A stretch of 64,000 nucleotides of DNA from Halodesulfovibrio sp. (GTDB lineage Bacteria; Desulfobacterota; Desulfovibrionia; Desulfovibrionales; Desulfovibrionaceae): NCBI RefSeq assembly GCF_015482765.1, contig NZ_JADMLB010000073.1:1-64000 (forward strand), given 5' to 3'. The notes under the pieces are model-generated. The model was not told the DNA's origin. It worked only from the letters and a program-made list of their open reading frames with translations, and searched no databases. The position numbers were made by a program, and so were the translations under genes. Below, piece after piece: positions 35,812-45,199 of the stretch. Each line of letters opens with the position of its first letter. Position 1 is the first letter of the stretch.

Positions 35812-36758
35812 ACTCACTCTGCAAGAAATACAGCGGTAAGCCAGTCCTTTCCGATGTCTCTTTCACCGTTGATACAGGTGACATAGTTTCCCTGATTGGC
35901 CCTTCAGGTGTCGGGAAAACCACTCTCCTGCGTATTCTTGCCGGATTGGAAGAGCAAGACAGCGGAACAATTACATTTGAACACCGCCCATCAAAAGATA
36001 ATCCGGTTATTATGGTTTTCCAGGATTATCTTTTATTCCCAAGTCTGACAGTTTTCGAAAATACTGCGTTTGCATTAAAGGCACGTAAGTTACCGACTGC
36101 TGAAATTTCCGAACGGGTGAACACCATTCTTGAGTTCTTCCACCTTTCTGACAAACGAAACCAATATCCGGTTGAGCTATCTGCCGGACAAAAGCAGCGT
36201 GTTGCCATTGCAAGAGCCATGGTTGTTAACCCCGCGGTACTCCTGCTTGATGAACCCTTTGCGAATCTCGACCGCAATCTCAAGCTGGAAACGGCTGAAT
36301 TTATCCGCAACACACAAAAACAATTCGGCATAACTACGGTCAGCGTAACCCACGACCTTGAAGAGGCGTTTGCCATGTCCGATAAAATCGGCATCATGCT
36401 GGATGGAAGGCTGGAGCAATTCGCTTCCCCTTCAGAACTGTATAACTCTCCTCAGTCTGTAGAGGTAGCGCGTTTCCTGGGCCCCGTTAATATTTTGACT
36501 CCTGAGCTCTGTACCTATTTAAAACTGCCTCTTTCAATCATTCCTGAAAACCGTGACTATGCCATTGTCCGACCAGAACAACTTACGTTAACGCAAGGCT
36601 CCACTGCAAAAATCATTAATGTTCAGTTCGGCGGTCATTACATAAAATATACGCTTGAAACACACGGAAATACGCTCACTGCATACGGCCTTACCGCTCA
36701 ATTTTCAAAGGGACAGTCCGTAGGGGTTTTGCTAAGCCAGCCTTCTAGCCCTGTTTAG
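35796..36758 (+). CDS. ABC transporter ATP-binding protein, PotA/FbpC type
   Basis: A 320 aa ATPase: Walker [13 protein letters not shown]-loop VFQDYLLFP, signature [15 protein letters not shown] (Ala where Gly is usual), Walker [13 protein letters not shown], switch histidine VTHDLEEA, and a C-terminal TOBE-like domain (about 225-315). This is the form used by importers of polyamines, iron or similar solutes, but no permease or binding protein lies nearby. It overlaps the phosphotransferase-fold gene upstream by 16 bases and convergent sfsA by 4. Confidence 0.88.
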   Translation: MVFTINSLCKKYSGKPVLSDVSFTVDTGDIVSLIGPSGVGKTTLLRILAGLEEQDSGTITFEHRPSKDNPVIMVFQDYLLFPSLTVFENTAFALKARKLPTAEISERVNTILEFFHLSDKRNQYPVELSAGQKQRVAIARAMVVNPAVLLLDEPFANLDRNLKLETAEFIRNTQKQFGITTVSVTHDLEEAFAMSDKIGIMLDGRLEQFASPSELYNSPQSVEVARFLGPVNILTPELCTYLKLPLSIIPENRDYAIVRPEQLTLTQGSTAKIINVQFGGHYIKYTLETHGNTLTAYGLTAQFSKGQSVGVLLSQPSSPV

Positions 36759-37495
36759 AAGGCTTTGCCATTAACCGGAAGTAATTCTCCCAAGGCAATA
36801 CCTGCTTCTGTAACAGTAGCTCTGTATGGATACACTTCAACCCCCAACTCAAGAGCCTCATAAAACAAGTCTGCGTAAGCTGGATCAATCACATCAGCCG
36901 GAGCAAAACAATGGCCGTCCGGACGCTGTATAAGATAAAAAAATGCAGCACGATGCCCCTGTTTCACAAGCGAAATCATATTATTCAGATGCTTGCGACC
37001 ACGTTCTGTTACGGCATCCGGAAAACAGGCAACCTCATCTTCAACCATTGTTACGTTTTTACATTCAATCCATAACGGGGGACGTGACTCGTCTTTTGTA
37101 CGCAACACACCGTCCGCACGGCTGTCACCTACTTTTGCTTCACTCTTAAAGACATCATACCCTTCTGCCCAATGTAACCGCCCTGCCTCAAATGCTGCTT
37201 TCAGCATTTTATTGGGAGTCTGGGTATTAACACCCACCCACTTTACTGTGTTTTTCATAGGCAACCCTACTGCCTCCTGAGTCCATTTCAGCTTTCTATT
37301 TGGGTTGGCAGCCGGAGATGCAAGAATAGGTGAACCTTCACGAAGAAGCCCCATCATCGAACCTGTGTTATTCGAATGAATCCAGACTGATTCATCATTA
37401 ACAAGAATCTCTACACTAAAGCGCTTTACGCGACGGACAAAATAACCGGAAATACAGCCTTCCGGATAAGCGATAAGTGGCTCGTGAGTGGACAT
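36755..37495 (-). CDS. sfsA: DNA/RNA nuclease SfsA family protein
   Basis: A 246 aa protein of the SfsA family, with an OB-like N-terminus ([24 protein letters not shown]) and a PD-(D/E)XK-type nuclease part: [29 protein letters not shown]. The E. coli protein was first described as a maltose regulator and later as a nuclease. It stands alone and its 3' end overlaps that of the ABC ATPase gene by four bases. Confidence 0.93.
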   Translation of the reverse strand: MSTHEPLIAYPEGCISGYFVRRVKRFSVEILVNDESVWIHSNNTGSMMGLLREGSPILASPAANPNRKLKWTQEAVGLPMKNTVKWVGVNTQTPNKMLKAAFEAGRLHWAEGYDVFKSEAKVGDSRADGVLRTKDESRPPLWIECKNVTMVEDEVACFPDAVTERGRKHLNNMISLVKQGHRAAFFYLIQRPDGHCFAPADVIDPAYADLFYEALELGVEVYPYRATVTEAGIALGELLPVNGKAF

Positions 37496-37778
37496 AACAT
37501 TCCTATCTAATTATGTTTGATTACCAAAAAACTGGTGGAAGAAACCGGTTCTAAAAGTTTACATGTTTGTTGTTAACTGGTACTTCGCAGGAAGCTAGAA
37601 AGCATCATAATTATTGTTTAAAGACACTGCATTCTAATGCATTAAGTTAACAAGAATTATTGCGAAGAGGCTGCACAGCAGTAACTGTTACTGCGCGTTA
37701 ACCTGCTTCGGGTATACTTTTGGCTTATTGATACGCCGACCATATACGCATAAATTTTATTTTAGAGAGAGGCAACGC

Positions 37779-38951
37779 ATGAAGACTTCAAGCCGTATCG
37801 CACAACTGAAACCGTCTGCTACTTTGGCAGTAAACGCCAAAGCTCTTGAGCTTAAAGCGCAGGGTAAAGAAATTATCAGCCTTGCTGTCGGCGAGCCTGA
37901 TTTTCCAACGCCAGACTATGTTCGTGACGCTTGTAAACGAGCACTGGACGACGGTTTTACGAGATATGGAGCTGTTCCCGGTCTTCCAGAACTGCGAAGT
38001 GCTGTAGCAAACTACTTCAATGTTATGTACGGCACCTCTGCCCGCGCAGAACATACAATGGTAACCAACGGCGGCAAACAGGCTCTCTTCAATCTCTTCC
38101 AGAGCCTTCTCAACCCTGGTGACGAAGTTATTATCCCTGCACCATACTGGGTAAGCTACCCGCCAATGGTACAACTTGCTGAAGGTACACCAGTTGCCGT
38201 TGCAGCATCAGCCGAAGCCGGTTTTAAAGTCACCGTTGAGCAGCTTGAAGCTGCCCGGACAGACAAAACGGCTGTGCTTCTTCTGAACTCTCCATCCAAC
38301 CCTACCGGTGCTGCGTACTCCCGCACTGAAATCGATGCGATTGCAGAATGGGCTATCAGCCACGATATTTTTATTATTTCAGACGAAATTTACGACCAAC
38401 TCGTGTACTCTCCTGCTGAGCATGCTTCTCTTGCTCCGTGGTGGGAAAAACATCCTGAACAGGTCTGTATCGTAAACGGTCTTGCAAAAAGTTTTGCTAT
38501 GACCGGCTGGCGCATCGGCTATGTTCTTGCTCATGTAGATCTCATAAAAGCTATGAGCAAAATTCAAGGTCAATCCACATCAAACGTATGTTCTTTTGCT
38601 CAAAAAGGTGCAGTTGCTGCTCTTTCCGGCGGCTTTGAAGTGGTTGACTCCATGCGTGCTTCTTTCCGCAAACGTCGCGACCTTGCTATGAACATTATCG
38701 GTAAATGGCCTAATGTTGTTTGCCCTGTTCCACAAGGCGCTTTCTACCTTTTCCCTGATGTACACCGCCTGTACAATGAAACATACCCAGACTCTGCTGC
38801 TCTTTGCACCCATCTTTTAGAAGAAGCCGGAGTGGCATTAGTTCCCGGTGCTGCATTTGGAAACGACAACTGCATCCGTATTTCATACGCCGTTGACGAA
38901 AAGACCCTTGAAGAATCTTTAAACAAAATCGCTCGCATTCTTTTTGGGTAA
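37779..38951 (+). CDS. Pyridoxal phosphate aspartate aminotransferase
   Basis: Transfers the amino group between aspartate and 2-oxoglutarate. The 390 aa product is of the bacterial AspB-like class I subgroup: AVGEPDFPTPDYV, NSPSNPTGAAYS, SDEIYDQLVY and the PLP lysine in NGLAKSFAMTGWRIGY. AGAGAGG precedes ATG 37779; the longer frame from 37728 is not needed. Some family members also accept prephenate. pgi follows after 105 bases. Confidence 0.92.
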   Translation: MKTSSRIAQLKPSATLAVNAKALELKAQGKEIISLAVGEPDFPTPDYVRDACKRALDDGFTRYGAVPGLPELRSAVANYFNVMYGTSARAEHTMVTNGGKQALFNLFQSLLNPGDEVIIPAPYWVSYPPMVQLAEGTPVAVAASAEAGFKVTVEQLEAARTDKTAVLLLNSPSNPTGAAYSRTEIDAIAEWAISHDIFIISDEIYDQLVYSPAEHASLAPWWEKHPEQVCIVNGLAKSFAMTGWRIGYVLAHVDLIKAMSKIQGQSTSNVCSFAQKGAVAALSGGFEVVDSMRASFRKRRDLAMNIIGKWPNVVCPVPQGAFYLFPDVHRLYNETYPDSAALCTHLLEEAGVALVPGAAFGNDNCIRISYAVDEKTLEESLNKIARILFG

Positions 38952-39056
38952 GATAAATATCATATTGAGCTTTACACTTTTTTCCTACGCTTCATCATAA
39001 TAGAAGCTGCCCTTTTCGGTAGCCTTATTGCTAAGCATGAAGCGGGGTAATATTAT

Positions 39057-40409
39057 ATGACCACGAATACAATCGATTGGACAGGGGCATGGGCCGGACG
39101 CCTTTCAGAAAAAGATGAACAGCGCCATGCGGATAAATGCAAAGCTCTTGCCGAGCACCTTTATAAAGAAATTGACGAAAACCGGCTTCCTTTTATCAAC
39201 CTCCCATACCGTGAAGAGCTTGAAAAAGAACTTCTAGGACATTCTCCTTGGCTGCAGTCTTTTGATCATATGCTTCTTTTGGGAATTGGCGGTAGTTCAT
39301 TAGGCGGACGTGCACTGCAACGTGCATTTTACCCTGAACAGGATATGCCGAACCATACGGGAAAACACCTGTGGATTTCTGATAACGTTGATGCCGGAAT
39401 TTCTGAAGAATGGCTCAAACGCTTACCAGCTGAAAAAACAGTTGTGGTTGTTATTTCAAAATCCGGCGGCACAATTGAAACAATTGCTCAATACTTCATT
39501 GTACGTGAATGGCTCAAAGAGCATCTTGGAGAAGCTTGGACAGACCACGTTATGCTTATCACAGATGCTCATAACGGATATTTACGTGATGAGGTCAATA
39601 AGCTAGGCGTTCGTTCTATGCCGGTTCCTGACAACCTTGGCGGTCGCTACTCTGTACTCAGTGCCGTTGGCCTTGTACCGGCTGCGTTCCTTGGTATTGA
39701 CTGGAAAGCTTTGCTTGATGGTGCTATGTCAGTTGGCGAAAGCCTTTGTAAACGCGGATGCGGTGAACGCACCATGCTTGAACATCCTGCATGGAAAATC
39801 GCTTCGTGGGCAAAAACCCTTATGGAAGAAAACTACAATATTCTGTTGTTTTTTACCTATGTTCCAACATGGGCTTCCTTCGGAGACTGGTTTGCTCAGC
39901 TTTGGGCTGAAAGTCTTGGTAAAGACGGAAAAGGCTCTACGCCGCTTCCTGCCAAAGGTGTTACAGACCAGCACTCAACACAGCAGCTCTACCTTGGCGG
40001 ACCACGCGACAAAGGCTGTCTGTACCTGACCTGTCCTAATCAACCGCAAGGGATGACCTTTGCAGATGACCTTCCTGAAAAATGGAGCTATCTGCGCGGT
40101 GAAAAATTCGGAACCTTATTGCAGGCAGAAGCACTGGGTTCAAGAATGGCTCTGGGACAAACCGATACACCATTAGTTGAAATACGAGTTGGTGAAACTA
40201 CAGAAACTGAAGCCGGACGTCTGATTGCACTGTTGGAAATTGCCACAGTTCTTACAGGCTGGCTGCTTGAAATAAATCCGCTTAACCAGCCGCATGTTGA
40301 ACTTGGCAAGCGACTGGCTAATGCACGGCTCGGTGCCTCCGGTTACGATGAAGAAAGCAAACAGCTTGAACACTTCTTAGGCAGGGAGCCCGACATTCAG
40401 GAGTTTTAG
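39057..40409 (+). CDS. pgi: Glucose-6-phosphate isomerase
   Basis: Interconverts glucose 6-phosphate and fructose 6-phosphate. The 450 aa product is of the shorter bacterial form: LLGIGGSSLGGRAL, VVVISKSGGTIETI (phosphate-binding SIS fold), GGRYSVLSAVGL, the DQHSTQQLYLGG segment with a catalytic histidine, and EINPLNQPHVELGKRLANA with the catalytic lysine. It is four bases ahead of a histidine kinase gene. Confidence 0.95.
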   Translation: MTTNTIDWTGAWAGRLSEKDEQRHADKCKALAEHLYKEIDENRLPFINLPYREELEKELLGHSPWLQSFDHMLLLGIGGSSLGGRALQRAFYPEQDMPNHTGKHLWISDNVDAGISEEWLKRLPAEKTVVVVISKSGGTIETIAQYFIVREWLKEHLGEAWTDHVMLITDAHNGYLRDEVNKLGVRSMPVPDNLGGRYSVLSAVGLVPAAFLGIDWKALLDGAMSVGESLCKRGCGERTMLEHPAWKIASWAKTLMEENYNILLFFTYVPTWASFGDWFAQLWAESLGKDGKGSTPLPAKGVTDQHSTQQLYLGGPRDKGCLYLTCPNQPQGMTFADDLPEKWSYLRGEKFGTLLQAEALGSRMALGQTDTPLVEIRVGETTETEAGRLIALLEIATVLTGWLLEINPLNQPHVELGKRLANARLGASGYDEESKQLEHFLGREPDIQEF

Positions 40410-40413
40410 TTTA

Positions 40414-41844
40414 ATGTTAAGGTTCTTCAAGGACGAAAAGCCGTTTGGTTTTGTACGAGTCCTCTCATGGGCAATGCTCATCGTTATCATTATGTCAAGC
40501 TTGCTCATGTCCACATTTATTGCGAATCAAGCACGAAAAACCTTAATTGAAAAACAAAAAAACTTTGCTCTATTACTGGCGGAAAATCTGAACCACCAGA
40601 TTTTCCGCCGTTTTACACTTCCCACCATTATCGGCTACGGACGAATTGCGCTCCGTAACCCGACCCAATATGAGCGCCTTGAACAGGTCGTTCAAAATAC
40701 TATTCATGGGCTGCATGTTAAAGGCCTTCGAATCTACGATAACAAGCAAATTACCTCATACTCTACAAACAGAGAAGATGTAGGTAAAACCAGCATTGCC
40801 GGTATCGCTGCCCAAAAAGCAGTTGAACAAAATACATACAGTTTTGAAATTGAGTCAAAAGTCTCTCCGATTAAAGCACTCTTTATGCTTAAAATCCCTG
40901 ATGACTCATTTACCCTGCGTACAACATTCCCGCTGCGCCTTGAAGGCAAGCTAGGTGAAGAACCAGAAGAGTTACCGATTATGGGTGTTCTGGAGATTAC
41001 GCAGGATATTACTCAAGACTACATGAGTGTTATCAGCTTCCAGCGGCTTATTTTTATTTCTATCTTCTTCTCTTCCATGTTCATGTTTATGATCCTTGTA
41101 TCAATCATTAAACGTGCAGAAAGAGTATTGACCAAACGTCTTGAAGAAAAAGAAAAACTGGAACATGACCTGCACCAGAATGAAAAGCTGGCCGGCATGG
41201 GACGAATGGTCTCATCCATCGCCCATGAAATACGAAATCCACTCGGGATCATTTCATCCAGTGCCGAAATGATGATTAAGCGGGACAGCACCGACGATTT
41301 CACAAAAAAAATGCTTACCGTTATTTTTGATGAATCAAAGCGTCTTGCCCAAACAGTTACTGACTTCCTTGACTATGCCAAGCCTAAGCCGACTCGTCAT
41401 GACAAAGTAGATCTTGCCATGGTTATCAATCAGGCTCTTGGTTTCCTTGAAAACGAACTTGAATCCAAAGGCATAACTGTCTCAAGGGATTATAATTTAA
41501 AATTCTTTATAGAGGGCGATAGCGACTTGCTCTATCGTGCTGTATACAATGTTCTTTCTAACAGCATTCAAGCGTTGGATGGTGAAGGTGAAATTCGAAT
41601 CTGCGGTGCACGTGGTAAAACTGCCGTACTTCAGTTCCATGACTCCGGTAGCGGATTCGATCAAGCGCATTTAAATCAAATGCTTGATCCATTTTTCACC
41701 ACTCGCGATAACGGAACCGGTCTCGGATTACCTATCGTCAACAGCATTGTAAAAAGTCATAACGGCACGCTGACGTTAGGAAAATCCACCCTCGGCGGCG
41801 CACTCGTAACTATGGAATTTCCACTGAAAACACCGGGCAGGTAA
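40414..41844 (+). CDS. Membrane sensor histidine kinase of an NtrC-type pair
   Basis: A 476 aa sensor: transmembrane helix 1 (about 16-38), a periplasmic domain of about 170 residues, helix 2 (about 210-232), a coiled-coil linker, and the kinase core with SIAHEIRNPLGI, NSIQALDG, DSGSGF and GTGLGLPIVNSI. The periplasmic part is not recognised, so the signal is unknown. The partner regulator starts six bases after it; pgi lies four bases before. Confidence 0.94.
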   Translation: MLRFFKDEKPFGFVRVLSWAMLIVIIMSSLLMSTFIANQARKTLIEKQKNFALLLAENLNHQIFRRFTLPTIIGYGRIALRNPTQYERLEQVVQNTIHGLHVKGLRIYDNKQITSYSTNREDVGKTSIAGIAAQKAVEQNTYSFEIESKVSPIKALFMLKIPDDSFTLRTTFPLRLEGKLGEEPEELPIMGVLEITQDITQDYMSVISFQRLIFISIFFSSMFMFMILVSIIKRAERVLTKRLEEKEKLEHDLHQNEKLAGMGRMVSSIAHEIRNPLGIISSSAEMMIKRDSTDDFTKKMLTVIFDESKRLAQTVTDFLDYAKPKPTRHDKVDLAMVINQALGFLENELESKGITVSRDYNLKFFIEGDSDLLYRAVYNVLSNSIQALDGEGEIRICGARGKTAVLQFHDSGSGFDQAHLNQMLDPFFTTRDNGTGLGLPIVNSIVKSHNGTLTLGKSTLGGALVTMEFPLKTPGR

Positions 41845-41850
41845 TCAGAT

Positions 41851-43230
41851 ATGAAAAAGAAAAAGCACTTACTCGTTCTGGATGATGAAAAAAACTATCT
41901 GCTTGTTCTCGAGGCACTTCTCACTGATGCAGGCTACAAAGTTACTGCGTTGAATGATCCGGAGACAGCACTGACATTTTTAGAAGAATCTGATGTTGAT
42001 GTTGTCATTACTGACATGAAAATGCCGAAAATTACCGGTGCAGAAGTTCTGGATCATGTTCGCAAAAACTATCCGGGCCTTCCGGTTCTTATTATGACAG
42101 CTTTCGGCACAATTCAGAGTGCAGTTGAAGTTATGCGTACAGGTGCATTCGACTACATTGCAAAGCCGTTCTCCAACGATGAGCTCCTGTTATCTGTCCA
42201 AAACGCTGTGGAGCTTTCACAAGCTCGTCAGAATTACCAGCTTCTTACTGAAAACTTTCAGACCCAGTACGGTCGAAACAATATTATCGGTAAAAGTGGC
42301 GCTATCCGTTCTGTCCTTTCACTCATCGACCGAGCTGCACCAAGTAAATCAACTGTTTTGATCACGGGTGAATCCGGTACAGGTAAGGAACTTATTGCCC
42401 GCGCAATTCACTTTTCATCCCCACGTAAGGGTGCTCCGTTTGTCAGCGTAAACTGCATGGCACTCAACGCAAACTTACTTGAAAGCGAACTGTTCGGGCA
42501 CGAAAAAGGCTCCTTTACCGGCGCTGTTGCCATGAAACGCGGCCGATTTGAACTTGCGGACTCTGGAACACTCTTCCTTGATGAAATTGGCGAACTTTCT
42601 CATGACATGCAGGTAAAGCTGCTTCGTGTTCTTCAGGAACGACGTATTGAGCGCGTAGGCGGTACGGAAGAAATTGAAGTGGATATCCGTATTGTTGCTG
42701 CGACAAACAAAGACCTTCTGGAAGAAGTCAAAAAAGGCAACTTCCGCGAAGACCTCTATTACCGCCTTAATGTTGTTCACATGCAAATTCCACCGCTTCG
42801 TGAACGTCGTGAAGATATCCCGCTTCTTGTGACACACTTTATTGAAAAAATTTCCGATCAACAGGATGTTACAGAACGTACCTTTACTGTTGAAGCTCTG
42901 GACTACCTTTCAGGTTACGAGTGGCCGGGGAACATCAGGCAGCTTGAGAACGTCATTGAACGCTGTCTGGTTCTCGGAACAGGTTCGGATATTACAGTAG
43001 ACGACCTTCCACCGGAAGTACGAGACGAAGAAAGCCAGTTGAAAAGTGCGGTGGATCTTCTCCCTGTTCAACTTGATTTAAGTGATACACTCGAAAAAAT
43101 TGAAGCCGCTCTTATCAGAAGAGCTTTAGCCAGAGGCAATTTCGTTCAGGTAAAGGCTGCTGAATCACTGGGCATTTCGAAAAGCCTCCTGCAATACAAG
43201 CTGAAAAAATACAATATCACAGGTCATTAA
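41851..43230 (+). CDS. Sigma-54-dependent response regulator, NtrC family
   Basis: A 459 aa activator: receiver (about 5-120; phospho-acceptor in ITDMKMPKITG, lysine in IAKPFS), AAA+ domain (about 150-385; GESGTGKELIA, sigma-54 contact loop GSFTGA, DEIGELS, YEWPGNIRQLENVIER) and a C-terminal Fis-type helix-turn-helix. It drives RpoN-dependent promoters upon phosphorylation by the adjacent kinase. Its targets are not evident; the sigma-54-like site at 15.5 kb is one in-window possibility. Confidence 0.96.
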   Translation: MKKKKHLLVLDDEKNYLLVLEALLTDAGYKVTALNDPETALTFLEESDVDVVITDMKMPKITGAEVLDHVRKNYPGLPVLIMTAFGTIQSAVEVMRTGAFDYIAKPFSNDELLLSVQNAVELSQARQNYQLLTENFQTQYGRNNIIGKSGAIRSVLSLIDRAAPSKSTVLITGESGTGKELIARAIHFSSPRKGAPFVSVNCMALNANLLESELFGHEKGSFTGAVAMKRGRFELADSGTLFLDEIGELSHDMQVKLLRVLQERRIERVGGTEEIEVDIRIVAATNKDLLEEVKKGNFREDLYYRLNVVHMQIPPLRERREDIPLLVTHFIEKISDQQDVTERTFTVEALDYLSGYEWPGNIRQLENVIERCLVLGTGSDITVDDLPPEVRDEESQLKSAVDLLPVQLDLSDTLEKIEAALIRRALARGNFVQVKAAESLGISKSLLQYKLKKYNITGH

Positions 43231-43380
43231 TCCGTTCTATCGTACACTGCGAATAACAAGACACCAAATACCTCACAGTGTTTAGTATACTGCTAAATTA
43301 ACTGATATCGATGCAAATACAACATTCACAACGTCGAATGCTCTATTTGTCTGCCCTCAAAAAAACTACGTGGAGTCCAC

Positions 43381-43851
43381 ATGCTGAAAGTTGCTATTCC
43401 GGGTTTTGAGCCAATGGAGTTTGACCACCTCGTTCTCGACTTCAACGGCACCATCGCTTTTGACGGAAAAATTATTGATGGTGTTGAACCCGCTATCTCA
43501 ATGCTTGCTCAGCTTCTTACAGTACATATTGTATCAGCGGACACAAACCATAACGTGGTTCAAGAGGTTGCACATCTTCCAGTTACAACCCGTGTTGTAA
43601 ACAGTGCCTATCAGCAGCAAGAAAAGCTCGAATACATTGAAGCTCTCGGGGCAGAAAAAGTATGTGCTGTTGGAAACGGCAACGTCGATGCAGATATGAT
43701 GAAACGAGCCGAATTAGGGATTGCTATTTTGGGCCCTGAAGGACTCAGCCCTAAGGCTTTAGCCGCTGCAGATGTCCTCATGCCCAATATCATCAATGCA
43801 CTTGAATCACTTGTAAATTCAGCAAGACTCAAGGCAACGCTGCGCACATAA
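43381..43851 (+). CDS. HAD-like protein, soluble P-type ATPase type
   Basis: A 156 aa cap-less HAD-fold protein resembling the phosphorylation domain of P-type ATPases. Motif I reads LDFNGTIAFDG, with Asn where phosphatases usually have a second Asp; motif II is VSADTN; motif IV is VGNGNVDADMMKRAELGIA. P-type ATPases have DKTGT, so loss of the second Asp fits that branch. The substrate is unknown. A terminator follows. Confidence 0.8.
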   Translation: MLKVAIPGFEPMEFDHLVLDFNGTIAFDGKIIDGVEPAISMLAQLLTVHIVSADTNHNVVQEVAHLPVTTRVVNSAYQQQEKLEYIEALGAEKVCAVGNGNVDADMMKRAELGIAILGPEGLSPKALAAADVLMPNIINALESLVNSARLKATLRT

Positions 43852-43874
43852 CACCCAAAACATAAAAAAATCAC

Positions 43875-43914
43875 AAACTCCCGTGTTCCAGAAATGGAAC
43901 ACGGGAGTTTTTTT
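43875..43914 (+). terminator. Terminator of the HAD gene
   Basis: AAACTCCCGTGTTCCA (43875-43890) pairs perfectly with TGGAACACGGGAGTTT (43895-43910) around GAAA, followed by T. It is a very strong intrinsic terminator. Confidence 0.93.
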
Positions 43915-44044
43915 GTATTTACCCGCTGCCAAAGAATCATAGCAGTAAAGAAAAGTTCCCGTTATCTCAATTTACTATAGAAAAATGATTGCTCTTTTCT
44001 AGTGCATTTTTGGCACAATATGCAACCTTCAGTTACTTATGCGC

Positions 44045-44069
44045 TGCTAACTGTTAACAACAGTTAGCA
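44045..44069. promoter_or_regulatory. Inverted repeat upstream of split-Soret cytochrome
   Basis: TGCTAACTGTT (44045-44055) and AACAGTTAGCA (44059-44069) form a perfect 11-bp inverted repeat around AAC, about 137 bases ahead of the cytochrome start. No U run follows, so an operator is more likely than a terminator. The rest of 43915-44205 is AT-rich with no gene. Confidence 0.45.
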
Positions 44070-44205
44070 CCCTTATGGAAACACAACCGCACAGAATCAT
44101 AAGAATTCAACACCTTGTGAAAAGTGTCTCAATCGGCATGCATTTTGTATTATTGAAAGTGCGCTAAAAAATAGGTTCTGAGTTATCTTGAGGAGGATAC
44201 AAAGT

Positions 44206-45003
44206 ATGTCTACAATTTCACGTCGCCAAATGATAGCAGGCGTTGGGGGAGTAATCGTGGGTGGCGCAGTTGCCACCGCTCTTCCTGCTATGGCAGCACC
44301 ATCAAACTTTGCTAAAACAGCAGAGTGGATTCCACATAAAGTTGATCCGACCGCCGGCGAACGTTTCGGATACGATGGATACTACCACAAGGGGTACGGC
44401 TGTTGTTACGGTGCGTTTTACGCTATCGTAGGACAAATGGCTGAACAGCACGGTGCTCCATACAAAGATTTCCCGTTCCACATGATGGAAGTTGGTAAAT
44501 CAGGTATTTCGAACTGGGCAACCATCTGTGGCGCACTGCTCGGCGCTGCTTCTGCATTCTCACTGTTCTACGGTCGTAAAGAACGCAAAGCAATGGTTGA
44601 TGAATTATTCCGCTGGTACGAACAGACCGCGTTCCCTATCTATAAACCTACCACTGATATCGTTATAGATAAGGAAATCCCTACAAGCGTAAGTAACTCT
44701 GTTCTGTGTCACGTTTCCGTTTCCCGCTGGTCTTACTCTTCCGGCATTCCGGCAAAATCCAAAGTTCGCTCTGAACGTTGCGGACGTTTGACTGCTGACG
44801 TTGCCAAAAAAGCAATTGAAATTCTCAATGCAAAAATCGACGGTAAGTTCGAAGGTCTTTACGGAAAACAAGAATCCGTGAAGTACTGTGATACCTGTCA
44901 CGGCAACGGCAAAGAGTCACCTATTGCTAAAGGCAAACAAGACTGTACTCCTTGTCACTCAGGTTCCGAAGCGACTGAGAACAAGTTTAAAGATCACCCA
45001 TAG
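44206..45003 (+). CDS. Split-Soret cytochrome c
   Basis: A periplasmic diheme cytochrome of the kind found in Desulfovibrio, where the dimer stacks its hemes. The 265 aa product has a twin-arginine signal (SRRQMIAGVGG, residues 5-15, with an AMA cleavage region near 30), the cysteine-rich C_GCAxxG_C_C-type body (GCCYGA at 65-70, ICGALLGAA near 107-115, C168, C192), and two C-terminal heme sites, CDTCH (228-232) and CTPCH (247-251). AGGAGG precedes ATG 44206. In the characterised protein the body is thought to bind an iron-sulfur cluster as well. Its electron partners are not in the window. Confidence 0.9.
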   Translation: MSTISRRQMIAGVGGVIVGGAVATALPAMAAPSNFAKTAEWIPHKVDPTAGERFGYDGYYHKGYGCCYGAFYAIVGQMAEQHGAPYKDFPFHMMEVGKSGISNWATICGALLGAASAFSLFYGRKERKAMVDELFRWYEQTAFPIYKPTTDIVIDKEIPTSVSNSVLCHVSVSRWSYSSGIPAKSKVRSERCGRLTADVAKKAIEILNAKIDGKFEGLYGKQESVKYCDTCHGNGKESPIAKGKQDCTPCHSGSEATENKFKDHP

Positions 45004-45053
45004 CGCTCTCTTCCAGTGGCAGCTGGAACTCGCATATACGCACCTCATTTGTA

Positions 45054-45093
45054 AGGGCAGCAACGTAGACCACCTCTGCACTGCTGCCCTTTT
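45054..45093 (+). terminator. Terminator of the split-Soret cytochrome gene
   Basis: AGGGCAGCA (45054-45062) pairs with TGCTGCCCT (45082-45090), followed by TTT, about 50 bases after the stop codon. Confidence 0.75.
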
Positions 45094-45199
45094 CCTATGG
45101 CATATTTTTTTTGCAGATACTCAGTTAATACTGTGGGATCTCACAATATGTACTGTATTGTAACAAATGCATTGAACTATTGCCGGAAAGGAAAAACAT

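Noticed and set aside
44011-44024. TGGCAC followed by TGC, like a sigma-54 promoter ahead of the split-Soret gene
   Set aside because: The GG-to-GC spacing is two bases too short.
45098-45114. TGGCA and TTGC resembling a sigma-54 promoter ahead of mscS
   Set aside because: The spacing is two bases too long, and the T run makes chance matches likely.
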